From: Actinernus sp. WN-2022
Taxonomy: Eukaryota; Cnidaria; Anthozoa; Actiniaria; Actinernidae
Direction: 5' to 3'
DNA length: 64,000 nt
NCBI GenBank assembly: GCA_030867875.1
Contig: JAOWCC010001589.1
Span: 86,451,537-86,515,536, forward strand
The position numbers and the translations under genes are program-made. The notes beneath the pieces were generated by a model. The model searched no databases. It had not been told where the DNA came from and worked only from the letters and a program-made list of their open reading frames with translations. Of this stretch, positions 48,301 to 57,185 are shown piece after piece; within the stretch, counting starts at the first letter, position 1, and every line of letters starts with the position of its first letter.

Positions 48301-51300
48301 ATCCACCCCTGACACGTGCTCGTTCTCCTTCTCCTTCCCTAATAATCCCAAACTCTATCACACATGGTTGTTCTCCTTCTCCTTATCCAATAATCCCAAA
48401 CTCTATACGTGCTTGTTCTCCTTCTCCTTCTCCAATAATCTCAAACTCTATCACATGTGCTTGTTCTCCTTCTCCTTCCCTAATAATCCGGTTGTTCTTC
48501 TTCCTCTTCCCTAATAATCTTAAAATATATCACACGTGCTTGTTCTCATTCTCCTCCCCTAATAATCCCAAACACTGTCACACGTGGTTGTTCTCCTTCT
48601 CCTTCTCTAATAATCCGGTTGTTCTTCTTCCTCTTCCCTAATAATCTCAAACTCTATCACACGTGGTTGTTCTCCTCACGCTCCAATAATCCCAAACTCT
48701 ATATCACTCACGTGCTTGTTCTCCTTCTCCTTCCCTAATAATCCCAAACTCTATCACACATGGTTGTTCTCCTTCTCCTTATCCAATAATCCCAAACTCT
48801 ATACGTGCTTGTTCTCCTTCTCCTTCCCTAATAATCCGGTTGTTCTTCTTCCTCTTCCCTAATAATCTTAAAATATATCACACGTGCTTGTTCTCATTCT
48901 CCTCCCCTAATAATCCCAAACTCTGTCACACGTGGTTGTTCTCCTTCTCCTTCTCTAATAATCTCAAACTCTATCACATGTGCTTGTTCTCCTTCTCCTT
49001 CCCTAATAATCCCAAACTCTATCACACGTTGTTGTTCTGCTTCTCCTTATCCAATAATCCCAAACTCTATCACACGTGGTTGCTCTCCTTTTCCTTCCCT
49101 TATCGTCCTTCGTTCTCGCCGTTCTCTTTCTAGTTATGCCACAAGTTCTAACTTTGTTTGCATCCAGGGTTTCGAATTTTATGATATCTGGTCCGCGGGT
49201 CCCAGACAAAATAACAATAGCCTCACCTATAGGCAATATTAATTGATTCTGAATTACCGAAATAAAACCCGATCGACTTAAACACAATCAGAAAAAATAT
49301 TTAAAGCTTTGACTGCACAATCTCTCCAGTATTCCATGATACCATATATTTTTTTAAAGCAGACTAATCATTTGAGAATCCTATTCCATTGTTCAGTTGA
49401 TGGTGTACGTTTTATGCTTTACAGTATTTGTTGTTAAACGTTAGTGGTAATCGAGACCATTCTGTAAAGGCTGAAGTACTCAAATGAAGACCAAAGTTGT
49501 GTCACTGAAGGCCTTGAAGAGCCTGCCATATTACATTGTTATTATTTTAGCGGCACTCTCTTTTGTTCAATAACTTATGTTCACGAATCACGTTGTTTCT
49601 ATGCATAATTATTATTATTGTTATTATTATTATTGTTCTTGTTTTTTAGGATAACGTATTGTTGAGAACCTCCAAAGATCCCCACTACAAACCAGATTTG
49701 GTCAATTTTGCCTCTCTTGACAGAACCGTGCTGCAGAATAAAGCAAGTCTGTCATTTCACAAGGTACTTGGTCCAAACCAAACCCATTTGTTTCTTACTG
49801 CGCATTCTTTACGAAAGAATAGTGCTCTGGGATAATCTGATTTTTGTGTATTCTGATTGGCTATTGTGAACAATGCAATTTCACCAGAAGTTAGATTTTT
49901 TTAGCGGTTTGGGTGTACCCTGGTTGCCAGGGGTTCGAGTTCGTGGCCCCTCTTAACTCTCTTTCGAGCCTCTGGAACCCAGGGTAGTTTGGGTGAGGCA
50001 TGGCAAGCAAATTTGGCCGGATGAGAAACCTCTGCTAGCAGGGTATGTTGTGCTACAAATCACCCCGGACCAGTTGATTTATTTGGTCCAAAGGTTTTGA
50101 AAATTGGGGGTTATCTAAACGCTAAAAACCGTTGGATTTTACCTAAGGGACTGCCGCTAAATATCTTCAGGGATCTTAGCTATTTGCTTGCATCCTATTT
50201 CAAAAATCGAAATCGAGAAGCGGTGCAATTTTTCAAAAGAGGAAAGATTTGGAGGAGAAATAAACCAACAAAATATTGAACTCTCCGGATCCCGTTCCCA
50301 GTTCTGTAATCAGTCTTCACTATACCGGGCGAATTCCAAACTAAAACCTAGACTCTTCCACAGACCCCGCTCGGCCGCTGCACTTTCCCTACTGGGTCAG
50401 TTACAGTACAATCAGTGCTTTGTTTTCCAATTATAGAAATTGGTACATTTCCTCTTGGGATACAGAAAAACAAAAACGCATTACTCAAGGGAATAGTCAC
50501 GTGGTCTGAAATGGGGCAACAAACAGGCAAGCTGAAAGGGTCTATTTTAAAGTGCGCCTAACGTTTATTTTGTTATCGTCAATATCGATTTTACATCAAG
50601 TTTTGAGTAGTTATGTGAAGAAAGTGTTGGTTTACAGAGAATAATCTATGTTCTACGCTTATTTGAAATCGTGAAAATGTACCTTTCCTGACCCACGACC
50701 GCGTAAGTAAAAGCCTGGGTCGATCCCTGGGTTAGACGTCATATAATTAATTCGACTTTGCAATAATTTGAATAGACTAAATTGACTTTTTTCTTTACTA
50801 ATAACTCGCAAACAGTGTATATTCTCTATAAATCGATGTTGTTGTGATAGAAAGACGTCATGGAGAATAATGCATTAACGAGATGACGTCAACCCAGGGA
50901 TCGACCCAGGCTTTTGTTTACGCGGTCATGGGTCAGGAAAGGTCACATTTTCACAGTCAAGTTCAAGTTCATTTTATTCACACTTATTTCTGTTTTATAA
51001 AAGTAGCAGATAATATAAAATAGAAAAGATGGAGTTAGGTATAAGAGTACATTTTTTAGTTGAAAAGTACCTAGTGGCCAAAAGGAGCAAAAGCTTTCGA
51101 GTTGGCCACTACCATTATGAAGTTAATGAGGGAGGAAGATAAGTAATCGTTTAGTCTTATAGTGCGAGTGTGGATACAGAAATTAGGAAAGTGGAGGGAG
51201 AGAAGTAGAGGAAGTGTGGAATAATATTTACATTGCGCTGCCGACAGACTCCATTGATTAATTTTACAATAGTTACGTATAGCCATATTTTAATCCTTAG

Positions 51301-51415
51301 TACGGTTATCATTACATCTCAGTTATATCTTAGTCATATTTTATCAACATTTTATATTTTACATTATTTAGATTAACAGGCGAAGAGCCACCCAGTGGAA
51401 GTACTGTTAATAAAC

Positions 51416-51446
<31 letters not shown>

Positions 51447-53284
51447 GCATAATATTGATATATTTTACATGTTTATGTAATACTGGTATTACGTAATTAC
51501 ATATAAGCTTAATTAAATTTACATAATACTGTGTTGTTTATAATGTTCAGTAACAGAGATATATAACGATAATAGTAGTACATTAGTTGTTGTTCTATCA
51601 TAACTGATTGTCAAGAAGAAAGAGCTTTTTTTTTTACTATTATGAGGTAAGGTTTTAATCATTGTTGGTACTACTTCCCATATCTTTGATGCAATTACGA
51701 TTTCAAAGAAAAGTAGAACATAGATTATTCTCTGTAAACCAAAACGTTCTTCACAGAAGTACTCAAAACTTGATGTAGAATCGATATTTATGATAACAAA
51801 ATAAACGTTAGGTGCACTTTAAGGACATGAAAGGATTCGACATGATTCGAATGAAAAAATACCGGAGTCGGTTCTCGGTAAATTTTAAGCAACGCAGTAA
51901 GCTACTGAAATAAGGCGATTGAAGAATGCAGCAAACGTAAAATACTGACCCCAAAACAGGCGGTAAAACGACCCCGAAACGACTCGGCAGCATAAATTTT
52001 ATCGATAGCTTCGTTCCTACATGACAGAGACTTGGTAAAAAAGTTTGTACCGTTTATACATAATGAAATTTGGCTCGAGTATTAAACTTTTATGCAAACC
52101 TAACGTGATTGGTATCAGTCACGTTACACTGACGTTAGGTGACGTGCCGGCTTGCCACCCACAGTCGCACTGCTTTGACTTCAGCCACTGTATCGTTCGT
52201 TGTTTGGTTTATTTTATAAAGCGATAGCTTAAAGAAAGACCGTATTTTCGCATCTTCTTTCTCCGTTCTTCGTGAACAAAACAAGTGTCGTGGCCCAGTC
52301 AGCAGAGTATACATCAACCAATAGCAGCATCGGGTTCAAGGTGGATGGGCTAGCCAATCAAAATTAGGATACCATTGCACTGTAACAGACCCTTTGCGTA
52401 GGGAAAGTGCTGCGGCCGAGCGGGGTCTGTGGAAGAGTCAGTAAGACACAAACCAGGCTCAAATTTGATTGGCTAGCCAAATCGGCTGCGCGATGAAGAA
52501 AGATCATGTGACTTTTCAGACCAATCCGAGGTTGGGAGACGCGCGCGCTGTGGCTAGCGGCACGTCCAACTGATTATAGCTTCGATGAAGTCCGCCATTG
52601 CTGAGAATGATGCTACGAGTATGCGCAGTTTCAATGGACATCCATTCTCGTTCCCAGTGCCTCCTCAACTTAACTGAAAAATCGGAGGGTCTGGTAAGAC
52701 AGAAATGGAGTAAGATTGTGATTGGCTGTTGAACAACAGCTGCGCGAAGTTCAATAAGCATGCACAGAGTCACCGGAAGTCCCTGATTCGCAGTAAGTGG
52801 CCCCATATCCTTCTCTGTGATAAACGTACCGAATAAACGTTGTGCTATGCCTAAACGTTCATTCTAAAAACAATTTTCGAACATCAATAATTATGAAAGT
52901 AAAGAAAGTCGGGAGAGAAGGGAATACAAGAGCTGGGTTTGCGCATTATTTTTGCTGCGGCAAAAACAAATAAGGAAAATAAATGATCGTACCATTTCCG
53001 CGCATTTTCTGTGTTTAACGTACTAAACACATGCAAGGACCCAACATCGTTCATATTACTCGGGCTTTCTTTCGGTTCATCCAAAAAACAATAATAGTCA
53101 CCAGGAATCGTTAATCTGATCTTCAAACCTAGTTTTATTATTGTATCAGGTAGATGCGGATGACAGGTTTACTCCCATCATCGTGGGCCCTTGGATGAAC
53201 AACTGGGAGATAGTACACCACAATAAACACACTAAAGCATTCATCGAACAGGATGAACAACTGGGAGATAGTACACCACAATAA
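24339..53284 (+). CDS. Phytanoyl-CoA dioxygenase (PhyH) family protein, 11 exons, 366 aa
   Basis: Non-haem Fe(II)/2-oxoglutarate oxygenase; substrate unknown. Exons: 24339-24455, 35706-35823, 40338-40438, 42046-42147, 43842-43881, 45232-45326, 46524-46629, 46886-46970, 47139-47226, 49650-49763, 53150-53284. All introns are GT..AG, every junction keeps phase, and the total is 1,101 nt. Residues 1-39 end LSDEQLTQFYEE, then GYVLLPKFFSKEELQ (40-54). The iron ligands are H158 and D160 (PWHQD; the motif is split between exons 5 and 6) and H253 (IPHRS). R264 lies 11 residues after H253, matching the 2-oxoglutarate-binding Arg spacing of human PHYH. WEIVHHNKHT lies near the C-terminus. No N-terminal peroxisomal signal is clear. 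The last residues come from a tandem repeat. Intron 1 is 11.2 kb and full of LINE and foldback sequence. It is not PHYH itself but a related subfamily. Confidence 0.93.
25345..26840 (+). pseudogene. Non-LTR retrotransposon reverse transcriptase, decayed
   Basis: Pieces in order on the plus strand: KACGPDGLLPKVLKES, VWKEANVSAIYKKCEK, HSVLHPDQHGFFKE (usual form Q-GF), KLMAKL, LLQWMQSFLIGRRQHVVVNG, then STVLGPLLFSLYINDIP, VKLFADDGVLYRPI (catalytic FADD), and a C-terminal RHAARFVVADYRR region. Frame changes, stops and an insertion (about 25,930-26,090) break it. Lies in intron 1 of the dioxygenase gene. Confidence 0.9.
26841..27560 (+). other. LINE 3' region and unassigned intron sequence
   Basis: A CCGCTGTA trimer repeat and TAAATGCCAGTATCGGGATT near 27,060-27,110 look like the LINE 3' UTR. 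The remaining 27,180-27,550 holds nothing I can identify. Confidence 0.4.
27560..28400 (+). pseudogene. Second LINE reverse-transcriptase fragment with altered active site
   Basis: Reads LVPLLFIMYINDLTSSVQF, VMLYANDTMLFF, LNTDKTEYVVYGTHQRL, then frameshifted FKYLGVHIDR, GAADRIYKSMILPTLDYCDV, ALERLQRRAAKLSF. The catalytic YADD is YAND here. A 90-bp copy of the AACAAGAGCCCATCTGGGCT repeat interrupts it at about 28,285-28,380. Confidence 0.88.
28410..29225. other. Intron 1 sequence, nothing recognised
   Basis: AT-rich, with only short open frames (for example 28,576-28,758) lacking family signatures. Confidence 0.5.
29226..35670. mobile_element. Composite of foldback-element copies in both orientations
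   Basis: Blocks of one family appear direct and inverted. The stretches 29,228-29,334 and 30,525-31,165 pair with 33,462-33,560 and 32,975-33,415. The stretch 31,183-31,310 pairs with 35,530-35,668. The block GTTGGAAGGCTTTCGC near 30,965 recurs direct near 32,310 and inverted near 34,445. Repeated terminal words are CAGCCCGAGTAA / TTACTCGGGCTG and AACAAGAGCCCATCTGGGCT. An extra 1.15 kb (29,336-30,520) is present only in the left arm. Three loose direct copies of CTGACCAATCGACATAC-like sequence lie at 33,570, 33,800 and 34,015. Confidence 0.75.
34525..35113 (+). pseudogene. Decayed open frame inside the foldback composite, origin unknown
   Basis: Reads VRRPEASELGPGSGKLKFEE, FKTSEENILFWVKALQDQYY and, after stops, SYVPRHGQRLSFPDYR, MNEETEVTRDMLENMNMFKT. 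Coding-like composition over about 600 bp broken by stops suggests the remains of a transposon-borne gene. I do not recognise the family. Confidence 0.35.
35824..37390. other. Dioxygenase intron 2, left part
   Basis: No exon, array or hairpin recognised. Short open frames at 36,094-36,279 and 36,306-36,599 show no family features. Confidence 0.5.
37420..37810 (+). repeat. G-rich hexamer-like array (GGGTAA/GGGTAGA)
   Basis: Mixed units GGGTAA, GGGTAGA and AGGGGGTAA for about 390 bp. Runs of three or more G at 3-5 base spacing on the plus strand could form G-quadruplexes. Confidence 0.9.
38385..39195. mobile_element. Nested element with 12-bp repeat CCGACCACTTAC
   Basis: The left terminus CTAAAGTGAACAATCTGCAC then CGAAAAAAAGTGGTCGG is inverted at the right terminus (TTTTTCGGTGCAGATTGTTC then ACTTTAGCC). 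Inside the left end, units flip orientation (GTGGTCGGTAAGTGGTCGG|CCGACCACTTACC). The right side is a run of about 20 ACCGACCACTTACCG units (38,925-39,165). The 38,470-38,920 interior has no recognised gene. Confidence 0.85.
40466..41530 (+). repeat. 51-bp intronic minisatellite, about 20 copies
   Basis: Unit: TCTATCTAATTATGTCATGG, ATATCATTAAATAAATGACT, TGTTGTTTAGC. It starts about 30 bp after the exon 3 donor. Nearly every unit contains AATAAA or ATTAAA followed by TTGTTGTTT. Variants (GGACTT for TGACTT, TTAATTAAA for TTAAATAAA) are interleaved. Confidence 0.97.
41700..41935 (-). mobile_element. tRNA-derived SINE, minus strand
   Basis: The reverse complement starts CCTAGCCGGGGTGGTGCAAG with an A-box-like TGGTGCAAGGG, then a B-box-like AGAGTTCGAGCCTGG (about 41,866-41,880 on the plus strand) and a body with CTCCGGGTTTCCTCCCTCC. 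It is a different family from 6,621-6,870. Confidence 0.7.
42058..43300 (+). repeat. 156-bp tandem array made of exon 4 plus its splice donor (8 copies including the real exon)
   Basis: The unit comprises exon 4 from its 13th or 14th base to its end, the GTAACT donor and about 68 bp of intron. Extra copies start near 42,214, 42,371, 42,527, 42,684, 42,840, 42,996 and 43,151. All keep the coding frame to ...VWNLRTK and the donor except the first, which has one extra G. None carries the acceptor or the first exon bases (GCTTTCCAAGAT). The six inner copies read ATGATTGG; the real exon and the last copy read ATGCTTGG. Confidence 0.95.
43842..44095 (+). repeat. 80-bp tandem array made of exon 5 plus its donor, 3 copies
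   Basis: Exon 5 (43,842-43,881) encodes TPRNAQVTVPWHQ and the first base of the Asp codon of the iron-binding motif. The unit from AATGCTCAAGTG through GGTACGTG and about 45 bp of intron recurs at 43,931 and 44,011. Only the first copy has the TTATTTGCAG acceptor. Confidence 0.95.
44105..44790 (+). repeat. Intronic tandem repeat, about 134 bp, 5 copies
   Basis: Unit includes ACTGACTGATGTTTAGAGT, CGTATACAACGCGTGTATAT, GCTAACGCTGCTAGGGACAG, GAAGACCACGT and CTTGTATCTGTC. Small indels separate the copies. Confidence 0.93.
44870..45231 (+). repeat. Duplicated intron 5 segment with a truncated copy of exon 6
   Basis: The block CTCGGCATTAAATACATATA ... GTGTAGGTTAATTTATT is duplicated. A copy of the exon 6 acceptor and its first 48 or so bases (CAGACAATGCGTACCTCTC, about 45,095-45,143) precedes the true exon 6 acceptor at 45,231. 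The copy breaks off after GATACCCACT and runs to an in-frame stop. Confidence 0.9.
45584..45778. mobile_element. Hairpin MITE in intron 6
   Basis: Arms AGTTGCGTCTACGAATA and TATTCGTAGACGCAACT, continuing with TTTCAGCGGTATTGACCC and its complement. The central loop is about 60 bp. Confidence 0.85.
45779..46523. other. Rest of intron 6
   Basis: A (GAT)n run after GAAATAAAGTTTGAT (46,375-46,408) looks like a LINE 3' end. No gene seen. Confidence 0.45.
46679..46803. mobile_element. GC-rich short MITE
   Basis: Ends TACTGTACGCAATGTCGGCC and, inverted, GGCCGACATTGCGTACAGTA. The interior repeats ATCGGCCGAC and TCGACCGA. It lies in the 256-bp intron 7 of the dioxygenase gene, in strong base-composition contrast to its surroundings. 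Confidence 0.88.
47705..48104. repeat. Nested 155-bp duplication with hairpin ends
   Basis: A block starting CGGAACGATTGCAGAATACC and ending CATAGAACGAGTCTAAATAC occurs at about 47,709-47,862 and about 47,951-48,102. Between them, AAGTGGTGGGGTATTCTGCA is the inverted start of the block. This looks like a MITE duplicated together with part of the host array. Confidence 0.85.
48148..48311. mobile_element. hAT-like MITE
   Basis: Ends CAGGGGTGGATCCAGGGT and ACCCTGGATCCACCCCTG are inverted. CAGGGG-type termini are typical of hAT elements. ACACG flanks both sides. It is inserted in the 48-bp minisatellite. Confidence 0.85.
50671..50957. mobile_element. Hairpin MITE, CCTTTCCTGACCCACGACCG ends
   Basis: GTGAAAATGTACCTTTCCTG ... 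GCCTGGGTCGATCCCTGGGT is matched by ACCCAGGGATCGACCCAGGC ... CAGGAAAGGTCACATTTTCAC. The 140-bp centre is AT-rich. Confidence 0.88.
50957..51446 (+). mobile_element. Non-LTR retrotransposon tail
   Basis: Ends GGCGAAGAGCCACCCAGTGG, GTACTGTTAATAAACC, (ATT)n, the same layout as 23,231-23,550. No reverse transcriptase remains. Confidence 0.6.
53150..53284 (+). CDS. Last exon of the dioxygenase, ending inside a tandem repeat
   Basis: 44 codons: VDADDRFTPIIVGPWMNNWE, IVHHNKHTKAFIEQ, then DEQLGDSTPQ and TAA. The first 58-bp unit (from 53,193) is read in the conserved frame. Since 58 is not a multiple of three, the second unit is read one base out of phase, and its sequence GATGAACAACTGGGAGATAG provides the last 10 residues. 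The stop TAA overlaps an AATAAA. Confidence 0.85.
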   Translation, partial: VDADDRFTPIIVGPWMNNWEIVHHNKHTKAFIEQDEQLGDSTPQ

Positions 53285-53650
53285 ATACACTAAAGCATTC
53301 ATCGAACAGGATGAACAACTGGGAGATAGTACACCACAATAAACACACTGAAGCATTCATGAGACAGGATGAACAACTGGGAGATAGTACACCACAATAA
53401 ACACACTGAAACATTCATCGAACAGGATGAACAACTGGGAGATAGTACACCACAATAAACACACTGAAGCATTCATGAGACAGGATGAACAACTGGGAAA
53501 AAGTGCACCACAATAAACACAATGAAGCATCATCGAACAGGATGAACAACTGGGAGATAGTACACCACAATAAACACACTAAAGCATTCATCGAACAGGA
53601 TGAACAACTGGGAGATAGGGTAACACAATAAATACACTGAAGCATTTATG
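53193..53650 (+). repeat. 58-bp minisatellite derived from the last exon, about 8 copies
   Basis: Unit: GGATGAACAACTGGGAGATA, GTACACCACAATAAACACAC, TGAAGCATTCATCGAACA. Copies near 53,193, 53,252, 53,309, 53,367, 53,426, 53,484, 53,541 and 53,599. A ninth, separated by an insertion, is at 55,250-55,300. Every unit repeats an AATAAA. Confidence 0.95.
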
Positions 53651-55242
53651 ATGGTCTCCCAGGGGTTTCGGGGAACAAGGGAACATGCCCAAAAATCCGT
53701 TGGGAACAGGGAACAAACTAAAAATATATCGGGGAACAAGGGAACATGAATAGAGGTTTTAGGGAACAAGGGAACAATTTCCATTTTTCTAAATGGAATA
53801 AATTGACTGTTTCGCTCGCGAAATCTTCAACTGAATAATTCACATAGAATATTGCATGTATCCATTACAAGTCCTGTGCATCAGTTTAGATCCGATTTTG
53901 ACGGCGTTTTTCTGATTGGCCACTAGAGGACTGGGGATGACTTCAGTCGCGCACGTGAGCCGCCGTCGGGCGAGGAAAGACCAGCCATGCGCTTGTCTTT
54001 TGACATATCTGTAAGTTATGAAAATGATAAAGACTTGCACTATGTAAAAGTACATATGAGAGAAGGCTTTGGAATCGGGGAACGATGTAAACAGCTAGGC
54101 ATCACGAAGTATCGAGTAGCCTCAGTATGAAATATTTCAAGGCCACAAATGAGTGCCGGCGAAGGGGAGAATTTTTGAAATAGATTCTCAAGAGCAATGG
54201 GAGATGGCACTGCCGAAACTATTATAAAAGGAACGGGAGTTAATAGGTAAGATTGATAAAGGATCATCAAGTTTTGTTGTCTTTAATATGTTAAAGTATA
54301 AATCTAGTTCTATAAACATCTATGTATTTTGATGTTTTGTGAAACCGGATTCCAGGAACACTGCTGAAAATATTAAAGATAAACATCCCAATAATGGCAT
54401 GCCGTTTTAATTTTGTATCTGTTATTGTGATAGAGAAGCCATCCAAATGCTGAGGCTAAGGTCGTTCACGCCCGGACAAAAACCGAGCCAGGAAAAGAAA
54501 TCCAGCATGAAACATTTTGTCGTACGTTGTGAAACCTAATAAAGGCTAGTAAAAATAGAAATTCTGGAAATTCCGAAGAGGTGGAGGGTTCAAAACAAAA
54601 CACCCTGTGTGTGTGGGTGGGGGATAATATATATTTCTGGAAATACACATTTCAAATTAAAACTGTCCAAAAATCTCCCAACCAGCTGTCAACATGTCGT
54701 GGCGGCGGTGGTATTCACAGCTCAAAATTGCAATTAGTTTAAAACATTGTCCAAATATAATATGTAGCAGCATATTGTTTAGCTCCTTAGTGTGAATAAA
54801 CTGATTTATGTTATTTGGATCACTAGTAAGGGTGCATGAAGTAGAGGTAAGGGCCGCATTTCTCTAGCTATCACTACCCAAGCCCAAGTGACACTGATGC
54901 TGATGCAAGAACTGCAGAAAAGCCAGTAAAAACAAATAACAGACTCGACGACTCCCAGTTCGTTATACAAAAACTAATCTTCTTTTTTCGATGGAAAACC
55001 GTGGTGCCAGTCCAATATCACTTACGAATAGCTGTTTCCGGTGGAAAGTTGCGTGATACACTACAATAACCTTGTCCACTAAAAAAAAACGAAGGCGCAC
55101 AGTGATTAGTTACGGCTTCTGGGTTGTTTTTGAATACGTTAGAATTATGGGGAACAATTGAAAAAAGTTTGGGGAACAGGATAACAAAGGGTAATTTTCG
55201 TTGGGAACAAGGGAATAAGGACCCCCCTGGGAGACCCTCATT
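53651..55242. mobile_element. Non-autonomous DNA transposon inserted in the 58-bp array
   Basis: Ends GATGGTCTCCCAGGGG and CCCCTGGGAGACCCTC are inverted and flanked by ATTTAT on both sides. Sub-terminal GGGAACAAGGGAACATG words occur at both ends in inverted sense. The interior (53,770-55,130) has no recognised transposase. Confidence 0.8.
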
Positions 55243-55300
55243 TATGGCACAGGATAAACAACTGGGAGATAGGGCAACACAATAAATACACTGAAGCATA

Positions 55301-55680
55301 AGCTTATTTAGCTTTAGATAGTTTAATTAGTATAGGTAGATATTATATCATATTTTACTCTATTGTCTATTTTCCGTTTCTTGCTTTATACACGGCTCTC
55401 TGGAAGAGCATAGAAATGAAGAGATACGGTCGTGTCAGAATAAAGATTATGTATGTATGTATAGTCGCTTCTGTCACTGATTGGTGTTGCGAGTCTAGTG
55501 TTGTTAGCTGATTGGTTCCGACTATTTATTGATTCTTACTTATTTATCCTAACATTCCTGAGCTCACACAATGATAAAGAGCCTACAACTTCATAAAAAC
55601 TCAATCAGAAGCCTCACGTAGTTCGGCGATGGTCGTGTTGCAACCAAATAAATTTGGGGTTGATGAATAGCTGATATTAC
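55301..55680. other. Intergenic with possible LINE tail
   Basis: GTCAGAATAAAGATTATGTATGTATGTATAG near 55,435 resembles a retroposon 3' end with a TGTA run. Nothing else recognised. Confidence 0.4.
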
Positions 55681-56140
55681 AGTGGGTTGATGAATAGCTG
55701 ATACCCGGGAGGGGAGGGGTACTCCCTAAAAATTAGGATGGGGGTGTGTCGCTGAGCCCTTGAAACCCTTACCCTGTTCCGGGCAAAATGGCAAAAAGAT
55801 ATCCTGTTCCAGACCAGGCTAGCATGTTATATGATACGCGCGAGACGTTGCGCTCCACTCGCCGCTCGAATCATAAACTGGAAAACGGACTCTGCGTTTG
55901 CAGCGACAAGGGACCTTGAATAACTCAAACCGTCCTGAGGCCCTTCCAAAAAATTACGGCCCTGTTCCAGACCAAATCAGTGATTTGTATACCCTGTTCC
56001 AGGCTAAAGAATTGTCAAAAACCATACCCTGTCGCAAACCCCCCCCCGGAGCTGATATGCATTTGGATATGACACCAAAGCATAATGTGTCCCCCCCTAC
56101 CAAACATAATACAGGGAGCGACGCTGTGGTGAAACCTTGA
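55680..56140. repeat. CCCTGTTCCAGACCA-type dispersed repeat
   Basis: Begins GGGAGGGGAGGGGTACTCCC and contains four degenerate copies of ACCCTGTTCC with AGACCA or AGGCTA about 60 bp apart. Looks like a degraded MITE; the ORF across it is incidental. Confidence 0.55.
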
Positions 56141-56870
56141 CGTCCAATTACCAGATACAAACTTGAGATACCAGGTAAAAGATTAACATATCGAAATTTG
56201 AGGGATGTAGCTGTGCTTGGAAGCGTGCAATCGTGTTTTTTGTTTTCCATACATTGTCTGTAAAAACGAGTCGAATTCTGTTTGCAATAAGAAAGTAAAT
56301 CGTGTGAATTTAATAAACTCACAAGATTTTAAAATTCTCAGAAGTCAGCGATCTAAAAGGACCGAATTTATGAGAGTGAAAAAATACGTCTGCATAGCAG
56401 GCTATATGTTAGATAACTTAGTTCGTTAAAGGGCGTCACGTGACAAGGACACAGTTATTTTCTGCGATTTTCATATGAACTGACGAACGTCGTATACCAA
56501 CATGACCTTTCACCTTTCAGAGTATAGATTTTACAAGATCCAACGTATATAAGGGTACAATATCAATTTTCTTATAAACCGCAGTTCACATAACTGTGAT
56601 CTCCAGAAGGTAAACTAGAGCACAAACACGAGGTATTTTCTTGATTCCAGACGCTTACTGATATATGTGTACGTAGAGCATTTCACAACTCAGTCTGCCC
56701 CTGGGGTGGGGCATTTGCCAGCAAAGAATAGCTAAAAAATTATCAACGTTTATAAAAGATTTGCGGCACTCATTCCAAAGACCCATCGTGGGGCGCCACG
56801 CGCTAGGGCATTGCAACGCTCTATAATGCAAAAATGTCAATTCTGACTACACTACACCGAGACGTTCATA
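56141..56870. other. Intergenic, nothing recognised
   Basis: The words AAATTTGAGGGATGTAGCTG (56,198) and GCGTGCAATCGTGTTTT (56,223) recur inverted near 16,650-16,690, so this is an unnamed dispersed repeat. No gene seen. Confidence 0.5.
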
Positions 56871-56879
56871 TTGAATAGT

Positions 56880-57185
56880 TTATTAAGGAGTGACAGGCAG
56901 TCAGATTTACTGACCTGTCCGATATATGACAGGCAGTCAGATTTACGGAATATCACGCCATAATTACGTCATACACGCCCTACTGATGTACATCATGTAC
57001 AATACATGAAATGTGTCACGCCAGATACGAAAAACCACTAAAAAAACACTCTTTAGAGTGACAGGCAGTCAGATTTACGGAATATCACGCCATAATTACA
57101 TCATACACGCCCTAATGATGTACATCATGTACAATACATGAAATGTGTCACGCCAGATACGAAAAACCACTAAAAAAAACTCTTT
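56880..57185 (+). repeat. Direct duplication, about 130 bp, 2 copies plus a fragment
   Basis: Unit: GTGACAGGCAGTCAGATTTA, CGGAATATCACGCCATAATT, ACATCATGTACAATACATGA, CGCCAGATACGAAAAACCAC. Copies near 56,926 and 57,058, with a partial start near 56,890. Confidence 0.92.

Larger units (their letters stand above)
47242..49110 (+). repeat. 48-bp pyrimidine-rich minisatellite in intron 9
   Basis: Unit: CTCTATCACACGTGGTTGTT, CTCCTTCTCCTTCCCTAATA, ATCCCAAA. It begins about 15 bp after the exon 9 donor. Because 48 is a multiple of three it gives long repetitive open frames (47,259-47,552; 48,840-49,133), which are not genes. Other repeats are nested within it. Confidence 0.95.
50290..52450. mobile_element. 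Inverted-arm element with nested insertions
   Basis: CTCTTCCACAGACCCCGCTC near 50,355 is inverted near 52,410-52,436. GTTTACAGAGAATAATCTATG (about 50,630) and CATAGATTATTCTCTGTAAAC (about 51,720) are inverted too. The arms were opened by a hairpin MITE (50,671-50,957) and a LINE tail. Confidence 0.7.
49764..53149. other. Dioxygenase intron 10
   Basis: Contains the nested inverted elements at 50,290-52,450. The stretches 49,800-50,280 and 52,460-53,140 have no recognised gene; 52,500-52,800 has CpG-containing sequence and several short open frames. Confidence 0.6.
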
